Below are positions 31,832-40,675 of a stretch of DNA of 64,000 nt, one piece after another. Origin of the DNA: Brevundimonas bullata (GTDB taxonomy: Bacteria; Pseudomonadota; Alphaproteobacteria; Caulobacterales; Caulobacteraceae); NCBI RefSeq assembly GCF_014207965.1, contig NZ_JACHLM010000005.1, positions 186,001 through 250,000 on the forward strand, in the 5' to 3' direction. The translations under genes were made by a program, and so were the position numbers. The notes beneath the pieces were generated by a model. That model saw only the letters and a list, made by a program, of their open reading frames with translations. It did not search any database and was not told the origin of the DNA. The stretch's first letter is position 1. Each line of letters starts with the position of its first letter.

Positions 31832-32866
31832 TCAGTTCATGCCGCTTCCCGGCGTGGGAGTCGATGCGGCGATGGACACCACCGGCGTTGCTGGAGTCGG
31901 CGTAGGCCCCGTGTACTGGGCCGTACAGGTGGCCAGGTCACGCACGATGTGGCGGCCGGCGCAGAACATGTCTTCGTAACTTGGGCGCGACGCAGCCAGG
32001 CACTGGAACAGCATCAGCTTGGACATATTGGTGCAGAATTCGTTGTTTGATTCGGTCGTCAACGCATCCGTGTTGGTCTTGGCCTCGTCTCCGGCGGCTC
32101 CCAGGGCGGCCAGGGCGGCGATCGCCAGCGAGTTGACCATGGCGGGGGTGAAGGGCGCGCTGCGCTGCGCCGGGGTCAGGCCCAGACCGGTTCCGCTATT
32201 GGCGGCGGCGAACAGCCGGGCGCTGTCCTCGGCTGAGGGGAGCTGGGGGACTGACAGGGTCTTGGCCGACTGCAGTCGTGTGTCGCGATGGGCGACGGGG
32301 CTGACGGCCCAACGGCGGCGCGGGTCGCGGCGTTCCTGGATCGTATAGGCGTCGGCTTCCACCGCCTCGGCGATGGCGGTCAGGGCCTCGATGTCCTTGC
32401 CCATGGTAGAGGCGATCAGGCCAGCCGCCGCGTCGGCGCCAGGCAGGGTGGCCGCATAGGCCGGGTCGGCGACGATGCTGGCGATCATCTGCTGACGCAA
32501 GGCAGGCGTGGAAGCGAACTGACGCACGCCGGCGACATACTCCGGCGACTGCAGGGCCAGGATCGAGCCATAGGCGATCATGCCGCGCGACAATTGCACA
32601 GGATCGGAGGCCGAGCCTGTTCGCACGGCAGCCTGAATGGACTCGGCGTCGGGGAAGCCTGCCTTGATCGACCCGACCTGACGGACGTAGGTCACGTAGA
32701 TCGAGGCGGCCTCAGCCACGCCTTGGTTCAGGCTGACCGGCGGAAGCGGCGCGACCACAGGGGGTGGAGGCGGCGCTTCCGGTTCGGGCGTCGAGCAGCT
32801 GGCCAGGATGGCGGCGGCGGCGATGGCGGCGACGGACAGGCCGCGGCGCAAGAAGGCCTGAGACAT
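31832..32866 (-). CDS. Alanine-rich lipoprotein of unknown function
   Basis: The 344-residue precursor has a lipobox (ILASC, Cys about 24), then a Pro-rich linker and a mainly helical, Ala-rich domain. A C-terminal part has four cysteines (EFCTNMSKLMLFQCLAASRPSYEDMFCAGRHIVRDLATC) that likely form disulfides. I recall similar uncharacterised proteins only from Caulobacterales, but cannot name a family. It lies between prs and rplY on the same strand. Confidence 0.75.
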   Translation of the reverse strand: MSQAFLRRGLSVAAIAAAAILASCSTPEPEAPPPPPVVAPLPPVSLNQGVAEAASIYVTYVRQVGSIKAGFPDAESIQAAVRTGSASDPVQLSRGMIAYGSILALQSPEYVAGVRQFASTPALRQQMIASIVADPAYAATLPGADAAAGLIASTMGKDIEALTAIAEAVEADAYTIQERRDPRRRWAVSPVAHRDTRLQSAKTLSVPQLPSAEDSARLFAAANSGTGLGLTPAQRSAPFTPAMVNSLAIAALAALGAAGDEAKTNTDALTTESNNEFCTNMSKLMLFQCLAASRPSYEDMFCAGRHIVRDLATCTAQYTGPTPTPATPVVSIAASTPTPGSGMN

Positions 32867-32974
32867 CGGCGAACTTCCCTCAAATCGAACGCGGGGCGCG
32901 GCCCCTGAAACCAGGGCGGGGCGCGCCCCAGAAACTGATGCGTCTATATCGCTGAGGGAATGGTTATTCGAAGG

Positions 32975-33910
32975 TTAATCGAACAGCTTCGAGACCGATT
33001 CCTCATTGGCGATGCGCCGGATAGCCTCGCCGATAAGAGGGGCCACGGATACCGTGCGAATCTTTCCGCACTTCAAAACTTCGTCAGGTTGTTCGATGGA
33101 ATCGGTGATCACCAGCTCCTTGAGCGGGCCGTTGGTGACGCGCTGGACCGCCGGTCCGGACAGGACGCCGTGGCTGATATAGGCCGAGACCTCGGTCGCG
33201 CCGCGATCGATCAGGGCCTGAGCCGCATTGACCAGGGTGCCGCCCGAATCGACGATGTCGTCGAAAAGGATGCAGCGGCGGCCTTCGACGTCGCCGATGA
33301 TGTTCATGACTTCGCTCTCGCCCGCCTTAGGGCGGCGCTTGTCGACGATGGCCAGGTCGGCGTCGAGACGCTTGGCCAGCGAACGGGCGCGCACCACGCC
33401 GCCGACGTCGGGCGAGACGATCATCAGATCATCGCCGCGCGGGTAGTGGTCCTTGATGTCCTGGGCCAGGACCGGGGTGGCGACCAGGTTGTCGGTCGGA
33501 ATGTCGAAGAAGCCCTGGATCTGACCCGCGTGCAGATCCATCGTCAGGACGCGGTGAGCGCCGGCGCGAGTGATCATGTTGGCGACCAGCTTGGCCGAGA
33601 TGGGCGTGCGGCCGCCGGTCTTCCGGTCCTGACGGGCGTAGCCGAAGTAGGGCATGACCGCCGTGATCCGCCGCGCCGACGCCCGCACCAGGGCGTCGGT
33701 CATGATCAGCAGCTCCATCAGGTTGTCGTTGGCCGGATAGGAGGTCGACTGGATGATGAAGACGTCCTCGCCGCGGACATTCTCTTCGATGACCGCGAAA
33801 ACCTCGTTATCGGCGAATCGTTTCACCTGAGCCTTGGTCAGGGGCATGTCGAGGTGGGTGGCGATGGCCTGGGACAGAGTCCGGTTCGAATTGCCAGAGA
33901 GCAGCTTCAT
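32975..33910 (-). CDS. prs: Ribose-phosphate pyrophosphokinase
   Basis: The 311-residue enzyme makes PRPP from ribose 5-phosphate and ATP for nucleotide, His and Trp synthesis. Class I motifs are visible: [48 protein letters not shown] (ATP loop), [19 protein letters not shown], and the PRPP loop [18 protein letters not shown]. Length matches the family. The gene is divergent from bamD, with about 200 bases between the starts. Confidence 0.96.
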   Translation of the reverse strand: MKLLSGNSNRTLSQAIATHLDMPLTKAQVKRFADNEVFAVIEENVRGEDVFIIQSTSYPANDNLMELLIMTDALVRASARRITAVMPYFGYARQDRKTGGRTPISAKLVANMITRAGAHRVLTMDLHAGQIQGFFDIPTDNLVATPVLAQDIKDHYPRGDDLMIVSPDVGGVVRARSLAKRLDADLAIVDKRRPKAGESEVMNIIGDVEGRRCILFDDIVDSGGTLVNAAQALIDRGATEVSAYISHGVLSGPAVQRVTNGPLKELVITDSIEQPDEVLKCGKIRTVSVAPLIGEAIRRIANEESVSKLFD

Positions 33911-34115
33911 TACCGGTCATCCTTTTGCCGTCATCGCTGCGCCAATGAGCGCAGTCGTTTCTGGACGCGCTCTTTAGCAGCGGATTGCCTAGCATCAACC
34001 CGTCATGACGGATTTCGCTGCATTGGCATGGTCGCAGTGGCTGCTATAGAGGTCGCCGTAACGACAGCGGCGCACCGGGGGTGCGCTGTGACCAAGGCAT
34101 CTTAAGAGGTCGCCC

Positions 34116-34967
34116 TTGCCCGCTTCGAAGTCCCGCTCCGGCCTGATCCTTATGACGGTCGCCGTCGCCGCCCTGACGGTTTCCGCCTGCTCCGGGACCA
34201 AGCCGCGTCAGAAGCTGGCCTATGAGGAGCGCCCGGTCGAGCTGCTCTACAACACCGGCTATCAACGGCTTCAGTCCAAGCGCTGGACCGACGCCGTCGA
34301 CTATTTCCAGGAAGTGGAGCGTCAGCACCCCTATTCGGAATGGTCGCGCCGCGCGATCCTGATGCAGGTTTACGCCTACTATCAGAACAACAACTATCAG
34401 GACGCGATCGCGGCGGCTGACCGCTTCATCGCCTTGTTCCCGGGCAATCCATCTGCGGCCTACGCCTTCTACATGCGCGCCATCTGCAACTTCGAGCAGA
34501 TCGTCGATGTGGGTCGCGACCAGGCCTATGCCGAAGCCGCTCTGGCCGGTCTGCGCGATGTGGTGCGGCGTTATCCAAGCACGCCTTACGCCACCGATGC
34601 TCGGGTCAAGATCGACATGGTCAATGACCAGCTGGCCGGCAAGGAGATGGCCGTGGGCCGCTTCTATCAGCGCGCCAACCAGCCGCTGGCGGCCCTGAAC
34701 CGCTACAAGGCCGTGATCAACAACGAAGCCTTCCAGCGCAGCTCGCATACGCCGGAAGCCCTTTATCGTCTGGTCGAGGTCAACGTCGCCCTGGGCCTGA
34801 CGGAAGAGGCGACGCGCAACGCTGCTGTCCTGGGCTACAACTATCCAGGCAGCCCCTGGTACGCCGAGGCCTACGCCCTGCTGAGCGAGCGTGGCGTGCG
34901 CCCTGACGTGCAGCCTGAGGCCAAGCGCGAGAGCTGGCTGCAACGTATTATTCCCGGCGGGGCTTGA
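34116..34967 (+). CDS. bamD: Outer-membrane protein assembly factor BamD
   Basis: The 283-residue lipoprotein is an essential part of the BAM complex that inserts barrel proteins. The lipobox ends VSAC (Cys about 27). Five TPR-like repeats follow, with the conserved YNTGYQRLQSKRWTDAVDYFQEVERQHPYSEWSRRA near the start and YPSTPYATDARVKIDMVNDQLAGKEM. The TTG start at 34116 is preceded by AAGAGGT; an ATG 12 codons in is a less likely start. A GC-rich hairpin (34070-34086) lies in the leader. recN follows, as in many alphaproteobacteria. Confidence 0.92.
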   Translation: MPASKSRSGLILMTVAVAALTVSACSGTKPRQKLAYEERPVELLYNTGYQRLQSKRWTDAVDYFQEVERQHPYSEWSRRAILMQVYAYYQNNNYQDAIAAADRFIALFPGNPSAAYAFYMRAICNFEQIVDVGRDQAYAEAALAGLRDVVRRYPSTPYATDARVKIDMVNDQLAGKEMAVGRFYQRANQPLAALNRYKAVINNEAFQRSSHTPEALYRLVEVNVALGLTEEATRNAAVLGYNYPGSPWYAEAYALLSERGVRPDVQPEAKRESWLQRIIPGGA

Positions 34968-35012
34968 GCCTCGCGGGACCGATTGGTCGGCCTGGTTGCG
35001 GAAAGACGCTGC

Positions 35013-35027
35013 GTTCCCCTTCTGTTT
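35013..35027 (+). promoter_or_regulatory. Imperfect LexA (SOS) box upstream of recN
   Basis: GTTC-N7-GTTT lies 40 bases before the recN start. The alphaproteobacterial LexA box is GTTC-N7-GTTC, so this differs at one base. recN is a known SOS gene in several bacteria; control here is inferred. Confidence 0.4.
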
Positions 35028-35066
35028 CCGTCTAGAGTGGGACGTAACGTCGAATCAAGCTGACCC

Positions 35067-36764
35067 ATGCTGACCACACTCTCGATCCGTGATGTCGTCC
35101 TCGTCGACGCCCTCGACCTGGAGGTCGGCGAAGGCCTGACCGTGCTGACCGGCGAGACCGGGGCCGGAAAGTCCATCATTCTCGACGCCCTCGGCCTGGC
35201 CCTGGGCGCGCGCGGCGACGTGGGTCTGGTGCGCGCCGGCGCCAAGCAGGCGGTGGCCACCGCCGTCTTCACCGCCCCCGACGACGCCGCCCTCATCGAC
35301 CTTCTGGCCGAGCGCGGCTTCGAGGTCGCGCCAGGCGAGGAGCTGATCCTGCGCCGCGTCGTCTCGGCCGACGGCCGCAGCCGGGCCTACGTCAACGACC
35401 AGCCGGCGGGCGTTACGGCCCTTCGTGAGATCGGCGCCCTGCTGGTCGAGGTCCACGGCCAGCACGAGACGGTCGGCTTGCTGGACTGGAAGACCCACCG
35501 CGCCCTGCTGGACAACTACGGCGGCCTGCAGCCCCAACTGTCGGGCGTGGCCGCCGCCGCCGAGCGGCTGAAGGCTGCGCAGGGGCGTCTGGACGAACTG
35601 GAGGCCTCCGCCGCCGAAGCCGCCGCCAAGGCCGAGGAGATCGCCCTCAACCTGGCCGACCTCGACGCCCTGGACCCCCAGCCCGACGAAGAGACCGAAC
35701 TGGCCGGCGAGCGCGCCATCCTGGGCGCTTCTGAAAAGGCCGTGGCCGATCTGGCCGACGCCCGCAATCTGCTGGGCGGGGACAAGCTGAGCCAGCGTCT
35801 GGCCTCGGCCCTGCGCGCCGTCGAACACGCCCGCCAGCGCGCGGTTCAGGCCGGCGCCGAGGGCGACAACCTCGTCATCATCAAGCTGGGCCTGGCCGCC
35901 GAGGCGGTGGACCGCGCCCTGGTCGAGGCGACGGAAGCCGTCGCCGCCGTCGACGCCGCCGCCGACGCCTTCGATTTCGAGCCGGGCCGTCTGGACAAGG
36001 CCGAGGAGCGGCTGTTCGCCCTGCGCGCCGCCGCCCGCAAGCTGAACACTACGGTCGACGCCCTGCCGGCTCTGCGGGTGCGTCTGCGCGAACAATTGCG
36101 CCTGATCGAGGACGGGGCCGAGGCTCTGACCAACGCCCGTCGCGACGTGGCCGTGGCGATCGAGGCCTATGACGCGGCCGCCATGCTGCTGACCTCGGCG
36201 CGCGAGGCGGCGGGCGACCGCCTGACCGCCGCCGTCATGGGCGAGTTGGGTCCGTTGAAGCTGGACCGCGCCCGTTTCCGCGTCACCCTGGACCCCATAG
36301 AGAACCGTCGCGGTCCCTTGGGGGGCGAGACGGTGCGATTCGAGGTCGCCACCAACGCCGGCACGCCCTTTGGCCCGCTGGACACCGTGGCCTCGGGCGG
36401 CGAACTGGCGCGCTTCGCCCTGGCTATGAAGGCGGCCCTGGCCAGCCGCGAGGACCAGCGTCAGCCGGTCATGATCTTCGACGAGGTCGATCAGGGCGTC
36501 GGCGGCGCCGTGGCCGAGGCCGTCGGCGGGCGTCTGCAACGTCTGTCCAAGGGCGCCCAGGTCCTGGTCGTCACCCACAGCCCCCAGGTCGCCTCGCGCG
36601 GCCACGCCCACTGGAAGGTCCGCAAGGCCGACGTGGACGGCCACACCCGCACCTCCATCGACGTGCTGGACCCCCATCCCCGTCAAGAAGAAATCGCCCG
36701 CATGCTGTCGGGCGCCGAAATCACCGACGAGGCGCGGGCGGCGGCGCGGGTGCTGATCGGGTAG
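35067..36764 (+). CDS. recN: DNA repair protein RecN
   Basis: The 565-residue SMC-like ATPase acts in double-strand break repair. The N-terminal Walker A is GETGAGKSI (residues about 29-37) in VLTGETGAGKSIILDALGLALG. The middle is a long Ala/Glu/Leu-rich coiled coil (about 160-370). The C-terminal head has the signature ASGGELARFALAMK and Walker B VMIFDEVDQGVGG, then VTHSPQVASRGHAHWKV. Length is typical. It follows bamD after about 100 bases that contain an SOS-like box. Confidence 0.95.
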   Translation: MLTTLSIRDVVLVDALDLEVGEGLTVLTGETGAGKSIILDALGLALGARGDVGLVRAGAKQAVATAVFTAPDDAALIDLLAERGFEVAPGEELILRRVVSADGRSRAYVNDQPAGVTALREIGALLVEVHGQHETVGLLDWKTHRALLDNYGGLQPQLSGVAAAAERLKAAQGRLDELEASAAEAAAKAEEIALNLADLDALDPQPDEETELAGERAILGASEKAVADLADARNLLGGDKLSQRLASALRAVEHARQRAVQAGAEGDNLVIIKLGLAAEAVDRALVEATEAVAAVDAAADAFDFEPGRLDKAEERLFALRAAARKLNTTVDALPALRVRLREQLRLIEDGAEALTNARRDVAVAIEAYDAAAMLLTSAREAAGDRLTAAVMGELGPLKLDRARFRVTLDPIENRRGPLGGETVRFEVATNAGTPFGPLDTVASGGELARFALAMKAALASREDQRQPVMIFDEVDQGVGGAVAEAVGGRLQRLSKGAQVLVVTHSPQVASRGHAHWKVRKADVDGHTRTSIDVLDPHPRQEEIARMLSGAEITDEARAAARVLIG

Positions 36765-36768
36765 GGCG

Positions 36769-37075
36769 ATGCGCGACGACGGCACGGAAGGCTTCTGGGT
36801 CTATATCGTCGCCAATCACCGCAACGGCGTGATCTATACCGGCCACACGGACAACCTTAGGCCGTCGCACGCATGAACACGCGTCCGGTCTGATGCCGGG
36901 TTTTAGTCGCGACGATGGCTGCAGGACGCTGGTCTGGGCCGAGTGGCACGAGACCCGCGAAAGCGCTTTTCGACGCGAGCGCGCCATCAAGGAATGGCGG
37001 CGCTCGTGGAAGCTGCGGCTGATCGAAGAACGGAACCCGACTTGGCGCGATATGCTGGCGGACTATGTGACCTAG
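36769..37075 (+). pseudogene. GIY-YIG nuclease (UPF0213-like), frameshifted
   Basis: An ATG at 36769, 4 bases after the recN stop, opens a frame with WVYIVANHRNGVIYTGHTDNL, the N-terminal half of a GIY-YIG domain. It then hits TGA at 36876. The next frame holds the rest: RRTHEHASGLMPGFSRDDG, LVWAEWHETRESAFRRERAIKEWRRSWK and WRDMLADYVT, ending at 37075. Removing one G from CTTAGGCCGTCGC near 36860 would restore a full protein of about 101 residues (NLSRR, as in family members). A real inactivation, a sequencing error and programmed shifting cannot be told apart here. Confidence 0.8.
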
Positions 37076-37076
37076 T

Positions 37077-37130
37077 CCCCACCCTATCCGCTCATCCCGG
37101 CGAAGGCCGGGATGAGCGGATAGGGTGGGG
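37077..37130. repeat. Perfect 25-bp-stem hairpin, family with core GCTCATCCCGGC
   Basis: CCCCACCCTATCCGCTCATC... forms a perfect 25-bp inverted repeat closed by a GAAG loop. The inner part CCGCTCATCCCGGC also occurs in the paired element at 63687-63805. It sits between the broken GIY-YIG gene and a convergent gene and may also act as a bidirectional terminator. Confidence 0.85.
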
Positions 37131-37145
37131 CGGGAAAATGGAAGC

Positions 37146-38084
37146 TCAGACCCCCAGGATCCAGCCTTCTTCGCTTTCGACCTGGGCGATCAGCGCTTCG
37201 TCAGCCGTCTTGGGCGCAGCGAAAGCTTTTTGCAGGGTTCCCGCGTCGTCCATCTGGGCTAAGGATTCGGCGGCGGTGCGGACCTGGGCCTGGGTCTTGA
37301 ATTCCTTGACGCCTTCGCCGTTGATCTTGCGCTTGGCGTCGAACAGGGCGGGCCAGACCTCGACGACGAGGGCCGACAGCGGCTCGACATCGGCCTCAGT
37401 CAGTTCGCGCCAGCCGGTGTTGAAGGGCCAGACGGCGGCGGAGGCGCCCAGCTTGTCCAGCAGGCGGCGCAGCATGGGCACGCCCAGCAACGTCAGGCCG
37501 CCGACGGCGCCCGCGCCGTGCATCTGCCAGACGCTCTTGGGCGGCAGCTTGTCCTTGCGTGCGGCCAGTTCGGTGGCGCGGAACTCGGGAATGTCGGCGC
37601 CGGCGCCTTCGGGCGGCTTGGTCGTGGTCAGCCAGCGCTGAGCCTGGCTGGCGGGCGCGCCCCAGAAGGGCCAGGGCTGGTCCGTCATAAGCCGGTTCAT
37701 CTTGGCCGCGACCTGATAGCGGTTGTTGGTGTTGTCGGCCTTGTCGACGATGTTGGCGGCCAGGAACTTGCCCATGGCCTCCCACGGCCGACCGTCCAGC
37801 TTCAGCCGCGCAGCCGTGCCGGCGGGGAAGCCGAAGTCGAAGTCGAAGCCGACCAGGACGCGGTCGCCGCGCTTCCTGTGTTCAGCCAGCAGGTCGGCGA
37901 TCAGGGCTTCGCCCTCGGCGCGCGTGGCGACGTTGTGGGTCTCGGTGTAGAGGCGGAAGCGCACGTCGCGCTTGGCGACGCCGACCCACAGGGTCTGCTC
38001 GCCCAGCTTCTTGCCTTCGGCGGCGGTCCAGTCTGCGATGATGTAGGCGTCGAAGAGACGGGCCACGGCGGGCTCCTGAAACAC
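37146..38084 (-). CDS. Conserved protein, possible RNase H-like (DUF429-type) fold
   Basis: The 312-residue cytoplasmic protein has DAYIIADWTAAEGKK at the start, a VGFDFDFGFP strand, WQMHGAGAVGGLTLLGVPMLRRL in the middle, and VEVWPALFD near residue 250. This order of acidic strands recalls the DUF429/RNase H-like fold, and similar proteins are sometimes labelled CbiG-like in databases. I have no support for a cobalamin role: no cob genes are nearby. The start could also lie a few codons downstream at a GTG before ARLFDAY. Confidence 0.65.
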   Translation of the reverse strand: MFQEPAVARLFDAYIIADWTAAEGKKLGEQTLWVGVAKRDVRFRLYTETHNVATRAEGEALIADLLAEHRKRGDRVLVGFDFDFGFPAGTAARLKLDGRPWEAMGKFLAANIVDKADNTNNRYQVAAKMNRLMTDQPWPFWGAPASQAQRWLTTTKPPEGAGADIPEFRATELAARKDKLPPKSVWQMHGAGAVGGLTLLGVPMLRRLLDKLGASAAVWPFNTGWRELTEADVEPLSALVVEVWPALFDAKRKINGEGVKEFKTQAQVRTAAESLAQMDDAGTLQKAFAAPKTADEALIAQVESEEGWILGV

Positions 38085-38137
38085 AGTAAACAGTAGAGGC
38101 GGCTTCTAGCCTTCCGCAGCGGGGGCGGGAAGGGCGA

Positions 38138-38653
38138 TCAGCGCTTCATCAGGGCTTCGACGTGCGACAACCAGCGGCGCCCCAGCCGCAAGGCCTCGGT
38201 CGGCGATCCGGTGGAGGCGGGCAGGTCGGCGTTCCACAGGGCCAGTTCGAACTCGGGGCTGCGCGTGTCGTCGAACATCAGGCGCAGAACCACCTGTTCC
38301 GCCTCAGGCACGACGACGTCCAGATCCTTGCGCACGGCGCCGCGTCGGGCGCGGGCGACGACATGGCCGTCCACGATGATCTCGCCGCCCTCGACCTCGT
38401 CAAAGCCATAGACCAGGCCTTGCGAGCCGCGCTTCCACAGCACGACCACCTGACCGCCGTCGAAATCCAGCCCGGCGGCGCGGCCTTCGGCGGGGGACAG
38501 AGCCTCGGTATCAGCCTTGACCCCCAGCGACTTCATCAGCGCCCGCTTCAGCCGCCGCTCCGGCTCCATCCACCAGGACAGCATCAGGGCGCCCGTCGTC
38601 AGGAAGGCGGCGGTCAGGGCGATCAGCAGGATGACCCTGAACGCCTCGCTCAT
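38138..38653 (-). CDS. Membrane-anchored protein of unknown function
   Basis: The 171-residue protein has an N-terminal membrane segment (about residues 6-28, RVILLIALTAAFLTTGALMLSWW), then a soluble domain. FDGGQVVVLWKRGSQGLVYGFDEVEGGEIIVDGHVVAR suggests a beta-rich fold. No catalytic motif is seen and I do not recognise the family. The stop of the divergently numbered exonuclease gene upstream is only 3 bases from its ATG, so the two genes probably form an operon, with this one second. Confidence 0.7.
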   Translation of the reverse strand: MSEAFRVILLIALTAAFLTTGALMLSWWMEPERRLKRALMKSLGVKADTEALSPAEGRAAGLDFDGGQVVVLWKRGSQGLVYGFDEVEGGEIIVDGHVVARARRGAVRKDLDVVVPEAEQVVLRLMFDDTRSPEFELALWNADLPASTGSPTEALRLGRRWLSHVEALMKR

Positions 38654-38656
38654 GGG

Positions 38657-39442
38657 TCAGGCCTCCAGATCGAGGTCAACCACCACGGGGACGTGGTCGC
38701 TGGGCTTGTCCATGTCGCGGGCGTCACGGTGGGTCTCGATGCCGCGGAACCGGTCGGTCGCCTGGGGCGACAGCAGGGCGTAGTCGATGCGGATGCCGTT
38801 GTTCCTCTGCCAGGCGCCGGCCTGGTAGTCCCAGAAGGTGTAGGTCCCCTTGGGCTCGCCCCCCAGGTCGTGGGCGTCCGACAGGCCCAGCCACTTCATG
38901 GCGTTCAGCGCCGCGCGGGTTTCCGGCTGGAACAGGGCGTCGTTGACCCAGTCCTCGGGCTTGGCCGCGTCGTCAGGCGTCAGGATGCAGTTGTAGTCGC
39001 CGCATAGAGCCAGCGGCTCCTCATAGGCCAGCAGGGCCTTGGCGTGGTCGTGCAGTCGCTGGAACCAGGCCAGCTTATAGGGGAACTTCTCGGTGCCGAC
39101 GGGATTGCCGTTCGGCAGATAGATCGAGGCCACGCGGACAGGAACCGGGGCCTCGATCAGCGCCTCAATGTAGCGGGCCTGTTCGTCTGCGTCGTCGCCG
39201 GGCAGGCCGCGCCGGATGTCGGACAGCGGAAACTTCGACAGGATGGCGACGCCGTTATAGGTCTTCTGACCGTGGGTCTCGACGTTGTAGCCCAGACTTT
39301 CGAAGGCCTCGCGCGGGAATTTCTCGTCCACGCATTTGATTTCCTGGAAGCAGACGACGTCAGGATTGGCGGCTTCCAGCCAGGCCAGCACAGTGGGCAG
39401 GCGGGCGTTGACCGAGTTCACGTTCCAGGTGGCGATGCGCAT
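38657..39442 (-). CDS. xthA: Exodeoxyribonuclease III
   Basis: The 261-residue enzyme is an AP endonuclease and 3'-exonuclease of base-excision repair. All family blocks are visible: IATWNVNSVNARL, CFQEIKC (metal Glu), YNGVAILSK, ASIYLPNGNPVGTEKFPYK, CGDYNC (Asp/Asn active site), YTFWDYQAGAWQRNNGIRIDYAL and the C-terminal SDHVPVVVDL. MRIATW at 39442 is the conserved start. Confidence 0.95.
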   Translation of the reverse strand: MRIATWNVNSVNARLPTVLAWLEAANPDVVCFQEIKCVDEKFPREAFESLGYNVETHGQKTYNGVAILSKFPLSDIRRGLPGDDADEQARYIEALIEAPVPVRVASIYLPNGNPVGTEKFPYKLAWFQRLHDHAKALLAYEEPLALCGDYNCILTPDDAAKPEDWVNDALFQPETRAALNAMKWLGLSDAHDLGGEPKGTYTFWDYQAGAWQRNNGIRIDYALLSPQATDRFRGIETHRDARDMDKPSDHVPVVVDLDLEA

Positions 39443-39490
39443 GACCGTAAGGCTAAGGCGAGCCGCGTTCACCGTGAAGGGGTTGGCGAA

Positions 39491-39522
39491 AACAAAGACG
39501 CCGCCGGAGTGATCCGGCGGCG
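39491..39522 (-). terminator. Rho-independent terminator after the Cys-repeat protein gene
   Basis: Read on the minus strand, a 10-bp perfect stem (CGCCGCCGGA with TCCGGCGGCG) with a 4-nt loop is followed by TCTTTGTTTT. Confidence 0.75.
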
Positions 39523-39550
39523 CTTGGTTCGTTCAACGATCTGATGGCGC

Positions 39551-40522
39551 TTAGGTTTGGGGCGTCGAGGCGGGCGCCGTCGTCGTCAGCTTGCAACCGC
39601 CGCCGATCTGCTGGGCCGTGGCGCAAGGATAGACTTGCTGGACTACACGTTCAGCGTTCAGGCGGACGATGACGCCTTCAGCGCCGGCGCAGGTCATCTC
39701 GACGAACCGGCCGTTGGCGTTCTGGCCCATCAGGCGGACCTGCTGCACGTCGCAAGCGGCGGCGTCCGAGCCGGGCAGCCAGGACTTGACCGTGGCGGCC
39801 TGCTCAGCAGGGGTGGTGAACTGGCAAGAGCCGCTCTGGCCGAGGACCTGTAGGCATTCGGTCTTCTCCCAGCCTGTGGCGTTCTTCTCGATCCAGTAGC
39901 CGTCCGCGCCGGCGCAGCCGACTTCATAGACGACGGCGCCATTGCTCGACTGACCCCGGACTTTGACTTCATCAACCGTGCAGGGGACGCCGGCCTGGGT
40001 CGCGTAGGCTTTCAGGAAGCCCTGGATGTCCTGGTTGGCGGGCAGGCTGCAGGCGGGGCTGGCGGGGGCTTCGGGATTGGCGGCGCGGGCAGCCTGGGCC
40101 TGGCTGTCGAGCACGACGCAGTCGACGATCTGGGGCGGGGTCGAGGCGACCAGGATATAGCCGGGCGCGCCGGCGCAGGCGGCCTCGTAAACATTGACCT
40201 TTGCTTCATCCGCGCTGAGGCCCAGCAGCTTGGCTTCCGTCACCTGGCAGGAGGTCGAGGCGGCGGTAAAGATAGCCTCCACCTCAGCCTTGGTCACGGC
40301 GGGATCGGCGGGGGCGGCGGCTTGCTGACGTTCCCGCTGCTGGCGACGTTCGTTGCGGTCGCCGCCGATACGGCCGGGCATGACACGCTCGGCCTTGGGT
40401 TGCTCGCCCTGCTGGGCGGCCGCGCCGGATTGTTCCTGGGCGACGGCGAGGGCCGGGCTGAGGGTCATGATGGCCAGGCCGGCGGCGATCCCCACGGCGC
40501 GGCTGAAACGTTTGATGGTCAC
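39551..40522 (-). CDS. Secreted protein with three Cys-containing repeats
   Basis: The 323-residue precursor starts at a GTG (40522) preceded by GAGGAG, giving the signal peptide VTIKRFSRAVGIAAGLAIM and cleavage near AVAQ. A charged Gln/Arg-rich linker (about 45-75) follows. Three repeats of about 85 residues come next, each with a CxV start, VxExxCAGAxGY(I/W) in the middle and a later Cys pair: ACAGAPGYIL, GCAGADGYWI and TCAGAEGVIV. Each repeat likely forms a disulfide-linked beta domain. No function can be assigned. Confidence 0.75.
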   Translation of the reverse strand: MTIKRFSRAVGIAAGLAIMTLSPALAVAQEQSGAAAQQGEQPKAERVMPGRIGGDRNERRQQRERQQAAAPADPAVTKAEVEAIFTAASTSCQVTEAKLLGLSADEAKVNVYEAACAGAPGYILVASTPPQIVDCVVLDSQAQAARAANPEAPASPACSLPANQDIQGFLKAYATQAGVPCTVDEVKVRGQSSNGAVVYEVGCAGADGYWIEKNATGWEKTECLQVLGQSGSCQFTTPAEQAATVKSWLPGSDAAACDVQQVRLMGQNANGRFVEMTCAGAEGVIVRLNAERVVQQVYPCATAQQIGGGCKLTTTAPASTPQT

Positions 40523-40675
40523 GGAAAGGGCTCCTCGGCCTCTACTGATGTCGAAAGCCTTGGCGGGGTCCGGCTTTCTGGTCAAGCGCCGCCCACGACG
40601 TTGTCGTGCGGGCGGCACTGGACCCGGTCATCGCAATCCGCTTAAAACTGACGCCAGTTGCGATTGGAGACTGAC

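Noticed and set aside
34116..36764. Expected lpxC upstream and ligA downstream of bamD-recN
   Set aside because: These are usual neighbours in alphaproteobacteria but neither is present here; prs and a broken GIY-YIG gene occupy the positions.
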